From the NCBI GenBank assembly GCA_004194705.1, contig SADC01000267.1, positions 1 through 64,000 on the forward strand: DNA of 64,000 bases. Direction: 5' to 3'. This stretch comes from Ditylenchus dipsaci. Lineage: Eukaryota; Nematoda; Chromadorea; Rhabditida; Anguinidae. Shown here piece by piece: positions 11,901 to 21,699 of this stretch. Under the pieces are notes generated by a model. The model searched no databases and was not told where the DNA came from. It saw only the letters and a list, made by a program, of their open reading frames with translations. How positions within the stretch are numbered: position 1 is the first letter of the stretch; each line of letters opens with the position of its first letter. A program made the position numbers and the translations under genes.

Positions 11901-14900
11901 ATGTTCTATTGCAATGTTGATTTCTTTAAAAATGAGAAAAAATGTCCAAAATTTACATGTAGGTAACATGTAGGTTCACGAGTCAATTTGTCCAGCTGGA
12001 CAACATGAGTACAGCCTGAAAATTTGACAAGAGAAAACTAACTTTTTTTATCTTTCCTAACGTACTTAGGGAATCATTTTTGGCCAAATAGAATTGATTT
12101 TATGCTAATTGAGAATAATTCTCTAACATTTGGGGTCGAACTCTTTGGAGTGGGTACCAGTCTGAGGTATTGAGATTCTGGTTAGTCGAAATAGCATTTT
12201 GGTCTCAACAAGCCGTTTTCAGCACATGATTTTTGGATGAATAAAATAGTTTGTTTCGCACTGAGAGACCATTAATTTTTGTAAACGAGTTAAACACCCG
12301 AACCTTTTTAAACCACCCCAAATAACCCTAAACCACCCCAACAATCCCAAATTATCCCACACCACCTAGAAACGTTTTTTAATCTATCTTTCTCTTTTTA
12401 GTGAAAAGAAGTGTTCCAGACTTGGTCTAGATATTTTTTTAAACTTTCAGTCGTTAACCGCTGTTCCTACTTTTTCAGCCCAATATTTTCGTTAATGTCA
12501 TGCTTTATTAACTAAACAATGACAACTGCAAACTAAAAATTCAAGATAAGTATCCTCCATGAATTTGTTTGAGAATTTTCTTTCGATAACCTTTCATATC
12601 TTCTTGGTCGAAGGTGATTGAGGCATGCCTGGTGATGTGCTCGGCGAAAGCGCAGGCGAAAATTCCACAATTGCTTCCACTTTTTGTTTTGAAAGACCTT
12701 AAAAAAATTAAATTGTCAATTCGACGAACGATAGGTCATTTTCATACCTCCGGAGTTATATCTGACCATTCTAGCGGCGCCATTTTGATACCTATCTACC
12801 CGGCCATAAAATCAGAATACTCCCTGAATAAGGCATAATAAATCAGCAGAGGCAGTATTATATAATCTGAAATAACCTCAGTTTTTGCACGCTCTATCTA
12901 ACCTCTATCCCCAACGCTGCAGCTGCCGCTTTCACCACAGAATCTTCAAAATCCATGAGCATCAGGCGAAAACAGTCCAAACCGCTAGTCGATTCCATTG
13001 TTCCTTGATAGCATTGAAGATCATTTCATAGCTAGCTGCTTCTTTCTTCTCCATCAAAGCGAAGGCCAATGAAATCCACTCACCAGCGTTTTTCCCGGAA
13101 TACTGAAAAAAATTAGTTAGATAATGAAAAAAGCAAGTAAAATATAACTAACCAAGCCGTGTATGGTCAAGTTAAGCTTTTAGAGCAGACTTCGAATGTA
13201 GCATCTACAGCCAGATACTTGCACGATGCAGCAGTACGGAGACTATTGTCAGAGCTAAATAGCGCGACGCCAGTTTTTCGATCCGAAAAAAGCTCGCATC
13301 TGAAAAACAAACGATAAAAGATACACACAATACATGCAAGCTCACCTCAGCTTTGAACGTGTAAGCTTGTAAACCTCCGGCAAATCAAACGGATCCTCCA
13401 CATTCATTAAACCATGTCGAGTATGCCTGGCTAGCTGATAACGAAGCTCTTCGTAGGAGAAATTAAAAGTTATAGTAATGGGGCAATTTTGACCAGATAA
13501 TCCAAGGTTTAGAGCAATCGAAGTCCACAAATTTGATTTCTTGACGTTATTTTTGTAGTCGTCGTGAGAAAGGTCGTAGAGGCATACATTTTCTCGAACT
13601 TTCTGAATGATGGCGGAATTTCGCGTTGCTAGATCATCATTAGATCCTCTTTTCATTTCCTGCTTTGTTTGCATTGTTCTAAAATCGCACTAGAAACGTA
13701 AGAGAATGAAGTGAGAGCACAGAAAAAAATATGGATGTCACAAATTCGATGGCTAAATCTTAATTGGATCAAAAAATATAGTCTTTTGAAAAGACATCCT
13801 ATCCAAAATGAACAACAATCCTCACTTCAAATGAAAAACAATCCTCACTTCAAATGAAAAACAATCCTCACTTCAAATGAAAAACAATCCTCACTTCAAA
13901 TGAAAAACAATCCTCACTCAGTGCGGATTGTAAGTCCGCACTCTAACATTCCTATTGTGAACACACAACAGTCGCCACCCTCACTGCGGATTGTAAGTCC
14001 GGACTGAGGGTGGCGACTGCAGTCCACCATTGTGAACTAGGCATTAATAAGAGTCCATGGCGCTTATTTTTCAAACCCCCAAAATTCTGAAAAATTTGGG
14101 GTCGATCTCGAAAATTTTGATTGCTCAATCAAAATCTGAAACGTGGAATCAGTAGAGCTCGTGGGAGTTAAGAAAACGCAAATAACAGATTAGAACAATG
14201 AGTGAGATTCTCACTCGGAGTGAGCTCAGCAAAACACTGGTATCCACTCACTGGGTATCGAACCTGAGAGATCATATAGTCGTTATTGTATCTGTACCTT
14301 GTTTAAAGAATTAAATCACATTTACACTTCTCGTCGCTCATTTGCCGAAGAAATCAAGAGTATACGCGAAAAGAGTCTGTTGGCGAAGTGATCTCATTGG
14401 CGAAAAAATGCATTGGTGAAGTGATCTGATTGGCGAAAAGATGCCATTGGCGAAAAGATGCAGTTGCCGAAACGACCTTATTGGCGAAAATTTTATTGGC
14501 GAAACGATTACGCCCGGGGATATATGGATATATTTATCGATGAATGTGACGGGCAAATGCGATACAAAATTTAAAAATGGTGACATTAAAAAAATTGTAT
14601 GAATTTGTATTCACCGTTTTGTTCAATTTTAGGCAAACTCTTGTCGTGAGTCAGTTGTATTTGCATTCTTATGTTTGCTTGTGTTTACCGTAAACACTCC
14701 TATTATGAGCTGCCTCTAATTACCGGGTTTCCTCGACTTTGAGGACCTATATCTCATCGCAGAATAAATATTTTGCAAATCTCTTTCTGCATTTTTAAAA
14801 CCCCACGAGCTCTATCGATTCCGCTTTTTTGGATTGGAATTTAAAATTTATTCGAAAAATTTCCTCATCTTTAAAGGGGCATGGCCACCTGTTACAAATT

Positions 14901-16590
14901 TTGTACCCACCAATTCAAAAATTTTTTCTGAATTATTGAACTTCTGTACAGATTTTTTCAAGTTGGTTTTTAACTAAACTATACCTAAAATCAAATTCTA
15001 GGCTTGGTTTTGTTAGAAACCAAGCTGAGAAATACATACAGAAGTTCAACGATTCGGAACTTTTTTGAATTTGCGGGGACAAATTCAAAACAGGTGACCA
15101 TGGTTTTTGCGCGCAGCGGCACACGAAAAATTTGAATTGGCGGGTACACTTCTCTTTCATCTATCAGTGTACTCTTTGGAGTCGTTTCGAATGACTCAAA
15201 AGAGTACAGTGAAAGACGAAAGAGAAGTGTCCCCCGCCAATCCAAATTTTTCGTGTGCCGCTGCGCGCAAAAACCATGGTCCTTGAAGGGTGGAAAAATT
15301 ATCGAGCTGGCCTCATAATTAGAGAGTTTACGTTAATTTTTTGACATCTCAGATAACTACCACGGAAGATTTTTCAAAGTGATAAATTTTCGAGCCGATC
15401 TTGCCGAAAAATGGTCTCGTCGTCACTTTGCGATTGCAAAAACTTTGTCAATTCTGTCCAAAATAGGGTTGCAGCATTTGGCTCTCGCGTTTGGTCTTTT
15501 ATCGAGGCCATCACCTTACCCAGAGACAGCTAGAAGCTACAGCCGAACCCTTTAATTGTAATTCTAGTTTTAGGCGTAATTTGCGGTGAAATAAAATATC
15601 AAAAAAAGGAGGTAATTATTTTTAACAAAATATTTTTTTTTCGCAAGTTAAACCTACTTGGAATACTGAAATGAGTAGAATGGCAACCAGAATAACATAT
15701 TTCACGTCCACCTTTGGAGTGGCACGCATTCGGTAGTACTAAATTCATGATTTTTATTTTAGCTATTAGTTATTTTTTGGTCTAAGTAATTACCTGGTAG
15801 TAATTGTAGTACCTCTCCTCTGGATTGTCCAAATAATAGTCATAATATGTCCTTGTCTCATCATCTTTCAGTGTCTCATAGGCTGTGGCAATCAACCGGA
15901 ACTTTTTTTCAGATTCTTCGACTAGATCCTGTAAATGATGACAGATTGTATTAGTTGTAATCAAAGCGCAGTCTGCATCAATTTTTTCCCGGATTTTATT
16001 TGCTCATAACTTTTTTTGAGCAAAGATAAAGTGCTCATAATAAAAGTTATTTCGTATTTTTTCAAGTTTTTTGAAGAGAAGCAATGTCTTTATTTTAATA
16101 ATTACAGTCAAACCTCTATATAGCATCCCACAAGGACCGGCCTGCCCGGATGCAATGTAGAGGTGGACGCAATATAGAGGGTCGATTATAGGTAATTTCT
16201 TTGCAGGCCAACCAAACCAAAGAAAAAAGCGGATGCAATAAAGAGGCGGATGCAATGTAGAGGGTTGCTATATAGAGGTTTGACTGTATTAATAAAAATT
16301 GGAACGGAACAAACTCCTTTAATGCGCAAACAAAATGAAATCGGATAGGCTATTTAACTATAAAAAGAAGAGCACTTTATTTTTGCTCAAAAAAATTATG
16401 AGCAAATCAAATCCGGGAAAAAATCGCCGCACCCTGTATTATAACTTACTGGATCTTTGACTCTGTCTGGATGATATTGTCGGCCAATTTTCGATAAATT
16501 TTTGACAATTCTGACTTGTTAAATGCCTCCCTCTCAACACCAAGCGCTAAAGAATTGCGTTGCAATCATTGAGTTTTCAGAATTTTTTTG
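8982..16590 (-). CDS. DNAJC25: DNAJC25-like membrane J-domain protein
   Basis: Recognised exons: about 16450-16575 (J-domain helix II and the HPD motif in YHPDRVKDP), 15794-15928 (FRLIATAYETLKDDETR, ending YYNYYQ), 15658-15738 (ATPKVDVKYVILVAILLIS, first membrane segment), 10404-10769 (GGYKKQTIYDTLAWQIITLP, second hydrophobic segment, EEAKLYLIQ) and 8982-9170 (YRQYKRFLKKNAGSTISFLD, stop). Order and spacing match animal DNAJC25, a membrane co-chaperone that stimulates Hsp70 through HPD. Two pieces known from human were not found: about 13 residues between the first membrane segment and YLSGLQK, and about a dozen after LYLIQ. Each may be a small exon hidden in repeat-filled introns. One missing C near 16483 and another shift near 16520-16545 break the frame. 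The start codon was not placed. Confidence 0.9.
9505..9795. repeat. tRNA-like (SINE-head-like) inverted pair
   Basis: At 9510-9580 the plus strand has an A-box-like GCATGGCACAGTG and a B-box-like GGTTCGACCCCA. At 9730-9786 the minus strand has a related copy with ATAGCGCAGTGG and GGTTTGACCAG. They face each other across about 150 bp inside a DNAJC25 intron. A similar single unit lies at 50303-50375. Cloverleaf pairing was not verified. Confidence 0.5.
9978..10148. repeat. Hairpin MITE, GTCCCCCGCCAATT family
   Basis: The left arm has GTGCAAAATTTGGATTGTCG then GGGGACAGCTCTCTTTCGTC. The right arm has the reverse complement (GATGTCCCCCGCCAATTC, then AAATTTTGCACATG). The same family makes the hairpin at 15098-15283. 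It lies in a DNAJC25 intron. Confidence 0.65.
11142..11245 (+). repeat. tRNA-like module in MULE TIR
   Basis: GCATGGCGCAGTGGGTAAAG fits a Pol III A box, and GAGTTCGATCCC 70-80 nt later fits a B box. The right TIR carries an opposing module at about 14235-14310 with a B-box-like GGTTCGATACCCAG on the minus strand. The spacing is long for a tRNA, so a tRNA-derived SINE head is more likely than a working tRNA gene. Confidence 0.5.
11460..11670. repeat. GACTGCAGTCGCCAC inverted-repeat array
   Basis: Short blocks of GACTGCAGTCGCCAC and TTCACAATGGAGGACTGCAG alternate in both orientations. The same words occur at 13800-14035, next to five near-identical copies of a unit like ACAATCCTCACTTCAAATGA. 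They form an inner layer of the surrounding MULE. Confidence 0.65.
12614..13674 (-). CDS. MULE transposase with MADF-like N-terminal domain
   Basis: Exons on the minus strand: 13346-13674, 13153-13298, 12903-13102, and probably one more down to about 12614. The first exon encodes ENVCLYDLSHDDYKNNVKKS then NLWTSIALNLGLS, which reads like a MADF domain (Trp-containing Myb/SANT-like DNA-binding fold). The next gives YLAVDATFEVCSKSL, matching the first catalytic Asp of MULE transposases (usually DGTF). The third gives FALMEKKEAASYEMIFNAIK and, after one shift, LMLMDFEDSVV with the second acidic residue. A final piece reads FREYSDFMAG then MAPLEWSDITPE. Frame breaks near 12985 and 13165 may be base-loss errors or decay. 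The MADF call rests on pattern alone. Confidence 0.65.
14880..15290. repeat. Two adjacent hairpin MITEs
   Basis: The first has arms at about 14935-14990 and 15000-15055 (GAACTTCTGTACAG and its complement, AACCAAGC). The second has arms at 15098-15180 and 15190-15283 (ACCATGGTTTTTGCGCGCAG at the outside of both arms, GTCCCCCGCCAATCC inside). Relatives are at 9978-10148 and 59850-59975. Confidence 0.75.
15976..16440. mobile_element. Hairpin element with GCACCCTGTA end, split by a nested MITE
   Basis: TTTTTTCCCGGATTTTATTT at the left is mirrored by AAATCCGGGAAAAAATCG at the right, which ends GCACCCTGTA as in mariner-type MITEs. A second pair (GAGCAAAGATAAAGTGCTC and its mirror) lies inside. The MITE at 16105-16286 is nested near its centre. 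It lies in the first recognised DNAJC25 intron. Confidence 0.7.
16105..16286. mobile_element. Pogo-like MITE, ATGCAATGTAGAGG type
   Basis: The ends are TA-CAGTCAAACCTCTATATAG and TATATAGAGGTTTGACTG-TA. The private word GGATGCAATGTAGAGG recurs, with an AGGACCGG core. It shares its frame with the other CAGTCAAACCTC MITEs in the window. Confidence 0.85.
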
Positions 16591-16852
16591 TCGTTTTTAA
16601 GGTTAAGGTTGTACATGGTCGGTTTTTTGGTGCGTAAGATGCGGTTTATTTTTTGTCAAGGCGCAAATTCAAACAAAATGCCCCAAAAACAAAATGTCAT
16701 CCCCGGTTTTTTACTTTTTTTATTTATTTTTGCGTAACGAAATTTCGACGCTGCTCGGTAATACACCCCAATCACAACCCCCCCCCCCCCCCCAAAGCTA
16801 CTCGGGAATAGACGTTTCTCAAATTTTTTAATTTAATTTTCATGAATCTGTT

Positions 16853-17650
16853 TTACCTGGTGGACAAAAAGTCTTGGACAACTTTCGAGCTCACTTTTTG
16901 AAATAAAAATTTCATGATGAAAAAATTCCGAAGAATAGGTTTTGCAGCCTTGCATCTCCTCTTTCAAATGGCATATTGCTTTCAGCTTGACTATTTTGGG
17001 TAAGTCACCATTTGACTCAAAACACCTGTCTGGTCATTTTGAAAGGGTTACCAACGTTTTCATCACTTTAGCTGGTCAAATTTTTTATTGAATTTTAAGC
17101 GTCACTACTTAATTCCAACACCATATTGTAGCGCAGCTCAAGAGCAACAAAACACATATTACAGAATGATTTTTGAAAATCTGAGTCTTGAGATATGGCC
17201 TTTTGGAAAAAACCATTTTCTTGAAAAAATGACCAAAATGAAGGTTTTTGCCAATTTTTGGATTTTGGTCATTTTTTCAAGAAATTGATTTTTTCCAAAA
17301 GGCCATATCTCAAGACTCAGATTTTCAAAATCATTCTGTAATATGTGTTTTGTTGCTCTTGAGCTGCGCTACAATATGGTGTTGGAATTTTGTAGTGACG
17401 CTTAAAATTCAATAAAAAATTTGACCAGCTAAAGTGATGAAAACGTTGGTAACCCTTTCAAAATGACCAGACAGGTGTTTTGAGTCAAATGGTGACTTAC
17501 CAAAATAGTCAAGCTGAAGACGATATGCCATTTGAAAGAAGAGATTCAGAGCTACAAAACCTATTTTTTGGAATTTTTTCATCATGAAATTTTTATTTCA
17601 AAAAGTGAGCTCAAAAGTTGTCCAAGGACTTTTTGTCCACCAGGTATTTT
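16853..17650. repeat. Large near-perfect palindrome (arms about 390 bp)
   Basis: CCTGGTGGACAAAAAGTC at the left mirrors GACTTTTTGTCCACCAGG at the right. The arms stay near-identical to a centre around 17250, including CCTGTCTGGTCATTTTGAAA and ATGGTGTTGGAATT. Few mismatches suggest recent formation or continuing arm-to-arm conversion. No coding signal is inside. Confidence 0.9.
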
Positions 17651-17865
17651 TGAGAAACTTCTTTAACCCAGCTTTTGTTCATTTTTGAGAAAGTTTTAAT
17701 GTTTTATTTTGGAGAGAAACAGTTCTCGGTTATAGGCGTTAGCGGAATATATGAATTCCTTTCTCCGATAAAACGGCTGAGAAATAAATAGGTCACAAAA
17801 TGAACCGGCTGTTTGCAACCCTATTTTTTTATATTAGAAAAAATTTTAAGGAAATTTTTGGCGCT

Positions 17866-19235
17866 AGTAGCGAATAACCCCCCCCCCCCACCAACAATTT
17901 TTTTTTCAAAATCAGGTTTTAACCATTTCTAAGTAATTCTTATGCGCTGAAAACAATAAAAAGATGTTTTCGGGCATTTTCTGACCTAAAAAGTTGATTT
18001 TTGGGAAAAAATTTTTTTGACCAAAATTCGACTTTTTGCCTTGGGGGATCAAGGTAAACCACCTGAAAATGGTACCTAGAGTTCTAAAAAGATGGGATTT
18101 GAACATAGTTTTGTTAGCTGGGGCCTACCGCATGAAGAAACTATGGTATGCATACTGCTTTTATGCATCCAGAGTCACTTTCCAGTGATTTGTGTCTAAG
18201 GTATGTGGATGCGCGCATCTCACTTACCTTAGACATAATTCCGAGCAGGACTCTTGATCATAAAGTGCATATGGAGACTCTTTTTGCCTAGCTCCAGTGA
18301 CAAAACGAGTAGAATACCTTGGTCCCTCAAGGCAAAAATCGAATTTTGGCGCTACTTGCATATATCCCCCCCCCAAATCAACTTTTTTTAAAATGTTCCC
18401 GAACACCCTATATCGACTCAAAATCACCTCAGGAGTTCAAAAAAACATTATTTTTAAGTTCTGGTCGATAAAAAATTGAGTTTCTGGACCACCAAAAAGT
18501 ACCTATTTTGACCATTTTCGAAGGGATTTAAGGCTGTATTAGGGTGGAAATAGACTAAAAAGGGGCCAATTTTGAACGAAAAGGAAGATGTTGAACATAG
18601 TTTTGTTGACTGGGGCCTACCGCATGAATAAATTCTGGTATGCATATATTTTTATGCATCCAGAGTCACTTTCGAGTGATTTGCGTCTAAGGTATGTGGG
18701 TGTGCGCATCTCAACCCAAGCAACCAAGCCCCCTGCGACCCGAAGGGGGCGCAGGGGGCTTGGTTGGTTAGAGATGCGCGCACTCACTTACCTCAGACAT
18801 AATTCCGAGCAAGACTCTCGAACAAAAATGCATTTAAAGGCTATTTTTGCCCAGCTCCAGTGACCAAAACATGATAAAACAGGTAAAAAGCCGAAATTCA
18901 AAAGTGCCCAAAACTTAATTTTTTATGTATCAGAACTTAAAAATAATGTCTTTTTTGAACTCCTGAGGTGATTTTGAGTCGATATAGGGTGTTTTAAAAC
19001 ACTCTTAAAAAAGTTGATTTGGGGGTGGGGGGGGGGGGGTGGTATATGCAAGTAGCGTCCGAATTCTGGTCAAATTTTTTTTTTTCCAAAAATCAACTTT
19101 TTAGGTCAGAAAATGCCCGAAAACACCTTTTTATTGTTTTCAGCGCATAAGAATTACTTAGAAATGGTTAAAACCTGATTTTGAAAAAAAATTTGTTGGG
19201 GGGGGGGGGGGTATTCGCTACTAGGGTCAAATTTT
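17866..19235. repeat. Hairpin element A with donor-like modules and GC-rich stem
   Basis: The ends are TAGCGAATAACCCCCC at left and GGGGGGTATTCGCTA at right. The arms hold GCGCTGAAAACAATAAAAAG, CCTTGGGGGATCAAGG and TCGATATAGGGTGTT. There are two cores: a short one at 18190-18245 and a full one at 18683-18800. The full core reads GTCTAAGGTATGTGGGTG, a GC-rich stem (GCCCCCTGCG...CGCAGGGGGC), then the inverted module (reading GTCTGAGGTAAGTGAG on the other strand). It lies upstream of RPS3 and belongs to the family also seen at 29160, 34811, 45240, 47740 and 55056. Confidence 0.8.
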
Positions 19236-19239
19236 CCAA

Positions 19240-20652
19240 ATCTAACATTGTTTAATTCAGACAAATGAATTTTTAAAAGTTACCTTCATAACAGGTGTCA
19301 AGACCACAGTAAAGACCTAAATTTTGTTCAATAAACACTTTTGTTTATGTAAGCCAGAAAAATTTTAAACCTGGAGCAAGTCCAACTCCAATACATGGAC
19401 CAACTAGTTGGGAGGCAAAAAAGGCTAGTAAACGCAATACAAGCAACATGCTCACACTAATACTATCTATTATGGGCAAATAAACAACTCCAATAAATAG
19501 TTGGTTTTTTTGATAAATTGAGCCGAAATTGCAGACACAATGGCTACAATAAATAAATCCTGACTGGAATAGCAGCTAAAGGTGTGTTGGTGTAATTCCT
19601 GTGTGTTTGCAATACTACACCGTAGGACTCAGCTATACAAGACTTGTATGGATCATGTCTTAGTTACCTGAAAAAATATCTAGTTTAGGTCATTGACTAG
19701 GTGAGGTGAACTGCATCGCAAAGAGTCTGGAAAATATTGATGTCAAGAAAAGGAGGAGTCTTCCTTTCTAATTGAATACTTGGAAAAATATCGTAGCTCC
19801 AACCAATTCGCTACGAGACAATTTATTTGCAGTTTAAATGTGCTAAAGGCAGGATGCTTTTATGGCATTGTGATTTTTGGGATTTTCACTAGCTGTAGAT
19901 TCTCTGTGTGCTCTAATTTCTTGTAGCTTGTATTTTTTTGGTATTTTATCATTTATTTTAGTATTCAATAAATTTTTAAAACCTTTTTCGGATTTTATAT
20001 ACAGTTAAGTATTTATATAAGATAAACTTTCTGGGCCGATGATCAGTAGCCTTATACCAGCTTTGCTTGGATTTGGCCGACTAAATATAATTTTAGTAAT
20101 CTTATATTGATGGTATTTTTATGTAGAGACTCATTTCACATTAAGTCTCCCTTTCAAGCTGGGAATCAAAGGATCGGAAAAATTTTAACTAATTTTTTAC
20201 TTTTTATGAACTTTGATATTGATTATTCTGAGCGTAAATGTTGCAAGCTTTGCAGTAATGCCAGTAATTTTCAATTAAATCTATTTCTTAAGCATTATCT
20301 TATAACAGCGCTTCGAAGTCAAAATCTTCCAATATCAACACTTCGGGTCTAAAATTATCAAAATCGCTTAAAATGCTTTGTTTTTAGATCTTATTGCATT
20401 TAATTATAAAATTAGCAGTTTTGGGTTAAATAAGAAAAATTCTAAGCAATCAGCGCACTTCGGATCCCTGTTATAAATTCTAGCTCCAATATTTTCTCAA
20501 AAAAGAGTTTGCTTGTAAATGAGTAAAATTAAAGTGAATAAAATTGAAACTCCGTGAGTAAAGTTAAAGATATCACTGTAGTTAACTTGAGTTGATTGCT
20601 TTTTCAATTGTCTTTTATATTCGATTTTTACAAAAATCATTGAAAATTTATC
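19240..20652. other. Intergenic, upstream of RPS3
   Basis: No coding exon, RNA gene or transposon end is recognised. The RPS3 promoter and any non-coding first exon should lie here, but no TATA box or pyrimidine-tract start could be fixed with confidence. Confidence 0.45.
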
Positions 20653-20661
20653 TTATTTCAG
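20653..20661 (+). promoter_or_regulatory. 3' splice acceptor 7 nt before RPS3 start (candidate trans-splice site)
   Basis: TTATTTCAG ends at 20661 and the ATG begins at 20669, leaving TGCAATC as the only 5' UTR from this exon. Such short spacing is usual for spliced-leader addition but also fits a 5'-UTR intron. Confidence 0.55.
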
Positions 20662-20668
20662 TGCAATC

Positions 20669-21587
20669 ATGGCTCAGGCAATCACAAAGAAGAGAAAGCC
20701 GTCCAAGATGGAATTTTCAAGGCTGAACTGAACAACTTCTTGATGAAGGAGCTGGCTGAAGATGGATATTCTGGAGTGGAAGTTCGCAGAGCTCCATCTC
20801 GCACTGAAGTCATTATCATGGCTACCCGCACCCAAAATGTTCTTGGTGAGCGTGGCAAACGTATTCGCGAGTTGACAGCTGTGGTACAGAAGCGCTTTGG
20901 ATTTAATGTTGGACAAGTAGAGGTGGGCTTTTTTGTTTTACTATTCACACATTTTCCGTGCTCCTAAGATAAATCTTGATTTTTATTGGTTTTTCAAAAT
21001 TAAAATAATTTTTAAAATTTTTTAAAAATTTAGCTGTACGCTGAGAAAGTGTCCAGCCGTGGATTGTGCGCCGTTGCTCAGTGTGAGTCTCTTCGCTACA
21101 AACTGGTCGGTGGTCTGGCTGTGCGTCGTGCTTGCTATGGTGTTCTCCGCTTCATCATGGAGTCTCAGGCTCGAGGTTGCGAAATCATTGTTTCCGGCAA
21201 GCTGCGTGGTCAGCGTGCCAAGGCAATGAAGTTTGTGGATGGTGTGATGATCCACTCCGGAGACCCTGTCAACCACTACATACAGCAGGCAGTTCGTCAC
21301 GTTCAGCTGCGTCAAGGTAGACTTTTTTGCTTTTAGTAATCCTTAAAAATATTTTAATTTAAAAAAATTCAGGAGTTTTGGGCATCAAAGTGAAAATCAT
21401 GTTGCCGCACGACCCCAAGGGCCAAATCGGACCACGCAACCCATTGCCAGACCACATCGAGATCAAGGAGCCTGAGGACAAGCCTAACCCGGCCCAGCCT
21501 TACAGTGAGCACCGCGAGCAGCCAATTCAGCCACAGCCTATTCCACAGCAACAACAGCCTGTGCCAATTCAGCCTGCAGGATATTAA
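20669..21587 (+). CDS. RPS3: 40S ribosomal protein S3 (uS3)
   Basis: Exons: 20669-20922, 21034-21317, 21373-21587; introns of 111 and 55 nt. The protein reads [10 protein letters not shown], then [40 protein letters not shown] (KH domain GxxG-type loop), [34 protein letters not shown] and [17 protein letters not shown], all strongly conserved in uS3. uS3 sits at the mRNA entry channel of the small ribosomal subunit. The tail is Gln/Pro-rich ([17 protein letters not shown]), unlike most animals. One base (G) is missing near 20698, between KKRK and the GIFKAEL region; the frame is then conserved to the stop. Given the strong conservation I take this as a sequence error. Codon use is more GC-rich than the surroundings, as expected for a highly expressed gene. 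Confidence 0.98.
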
Positions 21588-21665
21588 GGCTGTTTGCATA
21601 TTAAGCTGTTACTACTTTTGTTGACAAGAAATTCATTCGTTCCTTGCTAATGAGTGTTGTAAAAG

Positions 21666-21671
21666 AATAAA
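21666..21671 (+). terminator. Polyadenylation signal AATAAA of RPS3
   Basis: AATAAA lies 79 nt after the RPS3 stop, followed by a GT/TG-rich stretch (ACCGTTGTTATTG, TTTGTTGTAG) that fits a downstream element. Confidence 0.8.
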
Positions 21672-21699
21672 CCGTTGTTATTGAACTATTTGTTGTAGT

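Larger units (their letters stand above)
10918..14515. mobile_element. MULE, TTCGCCAATG family, with layered inverted repeats
   Basis: The tips are GGGACGTAATCGTTTCGCC at left and GGCGAAACGATTACGCCC at right. The TIRs are built from repeats of TTCGCCAATG (10925-11060 and 14370-14510), followed inward by a tRNA-like segment and arrays of AGTGAGATTCTCACT and GACTGCAGTCGCCAC. GGGGATAA at left and GGGGATATA at right look like a slightly damaged 8-9 bp duplication. The interior codes leftward for a transposase. The element sits in the large DNAJC25 intron. Its TIR family also forms the element at 57068-59354. Confidence 0.82.

Noticed and set aside
20674..20948. Leftward open frames opposite RPS3 exon 1
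   Set aside because: They are antisense shadows of the strongly conserved RPS3 coding sequence.
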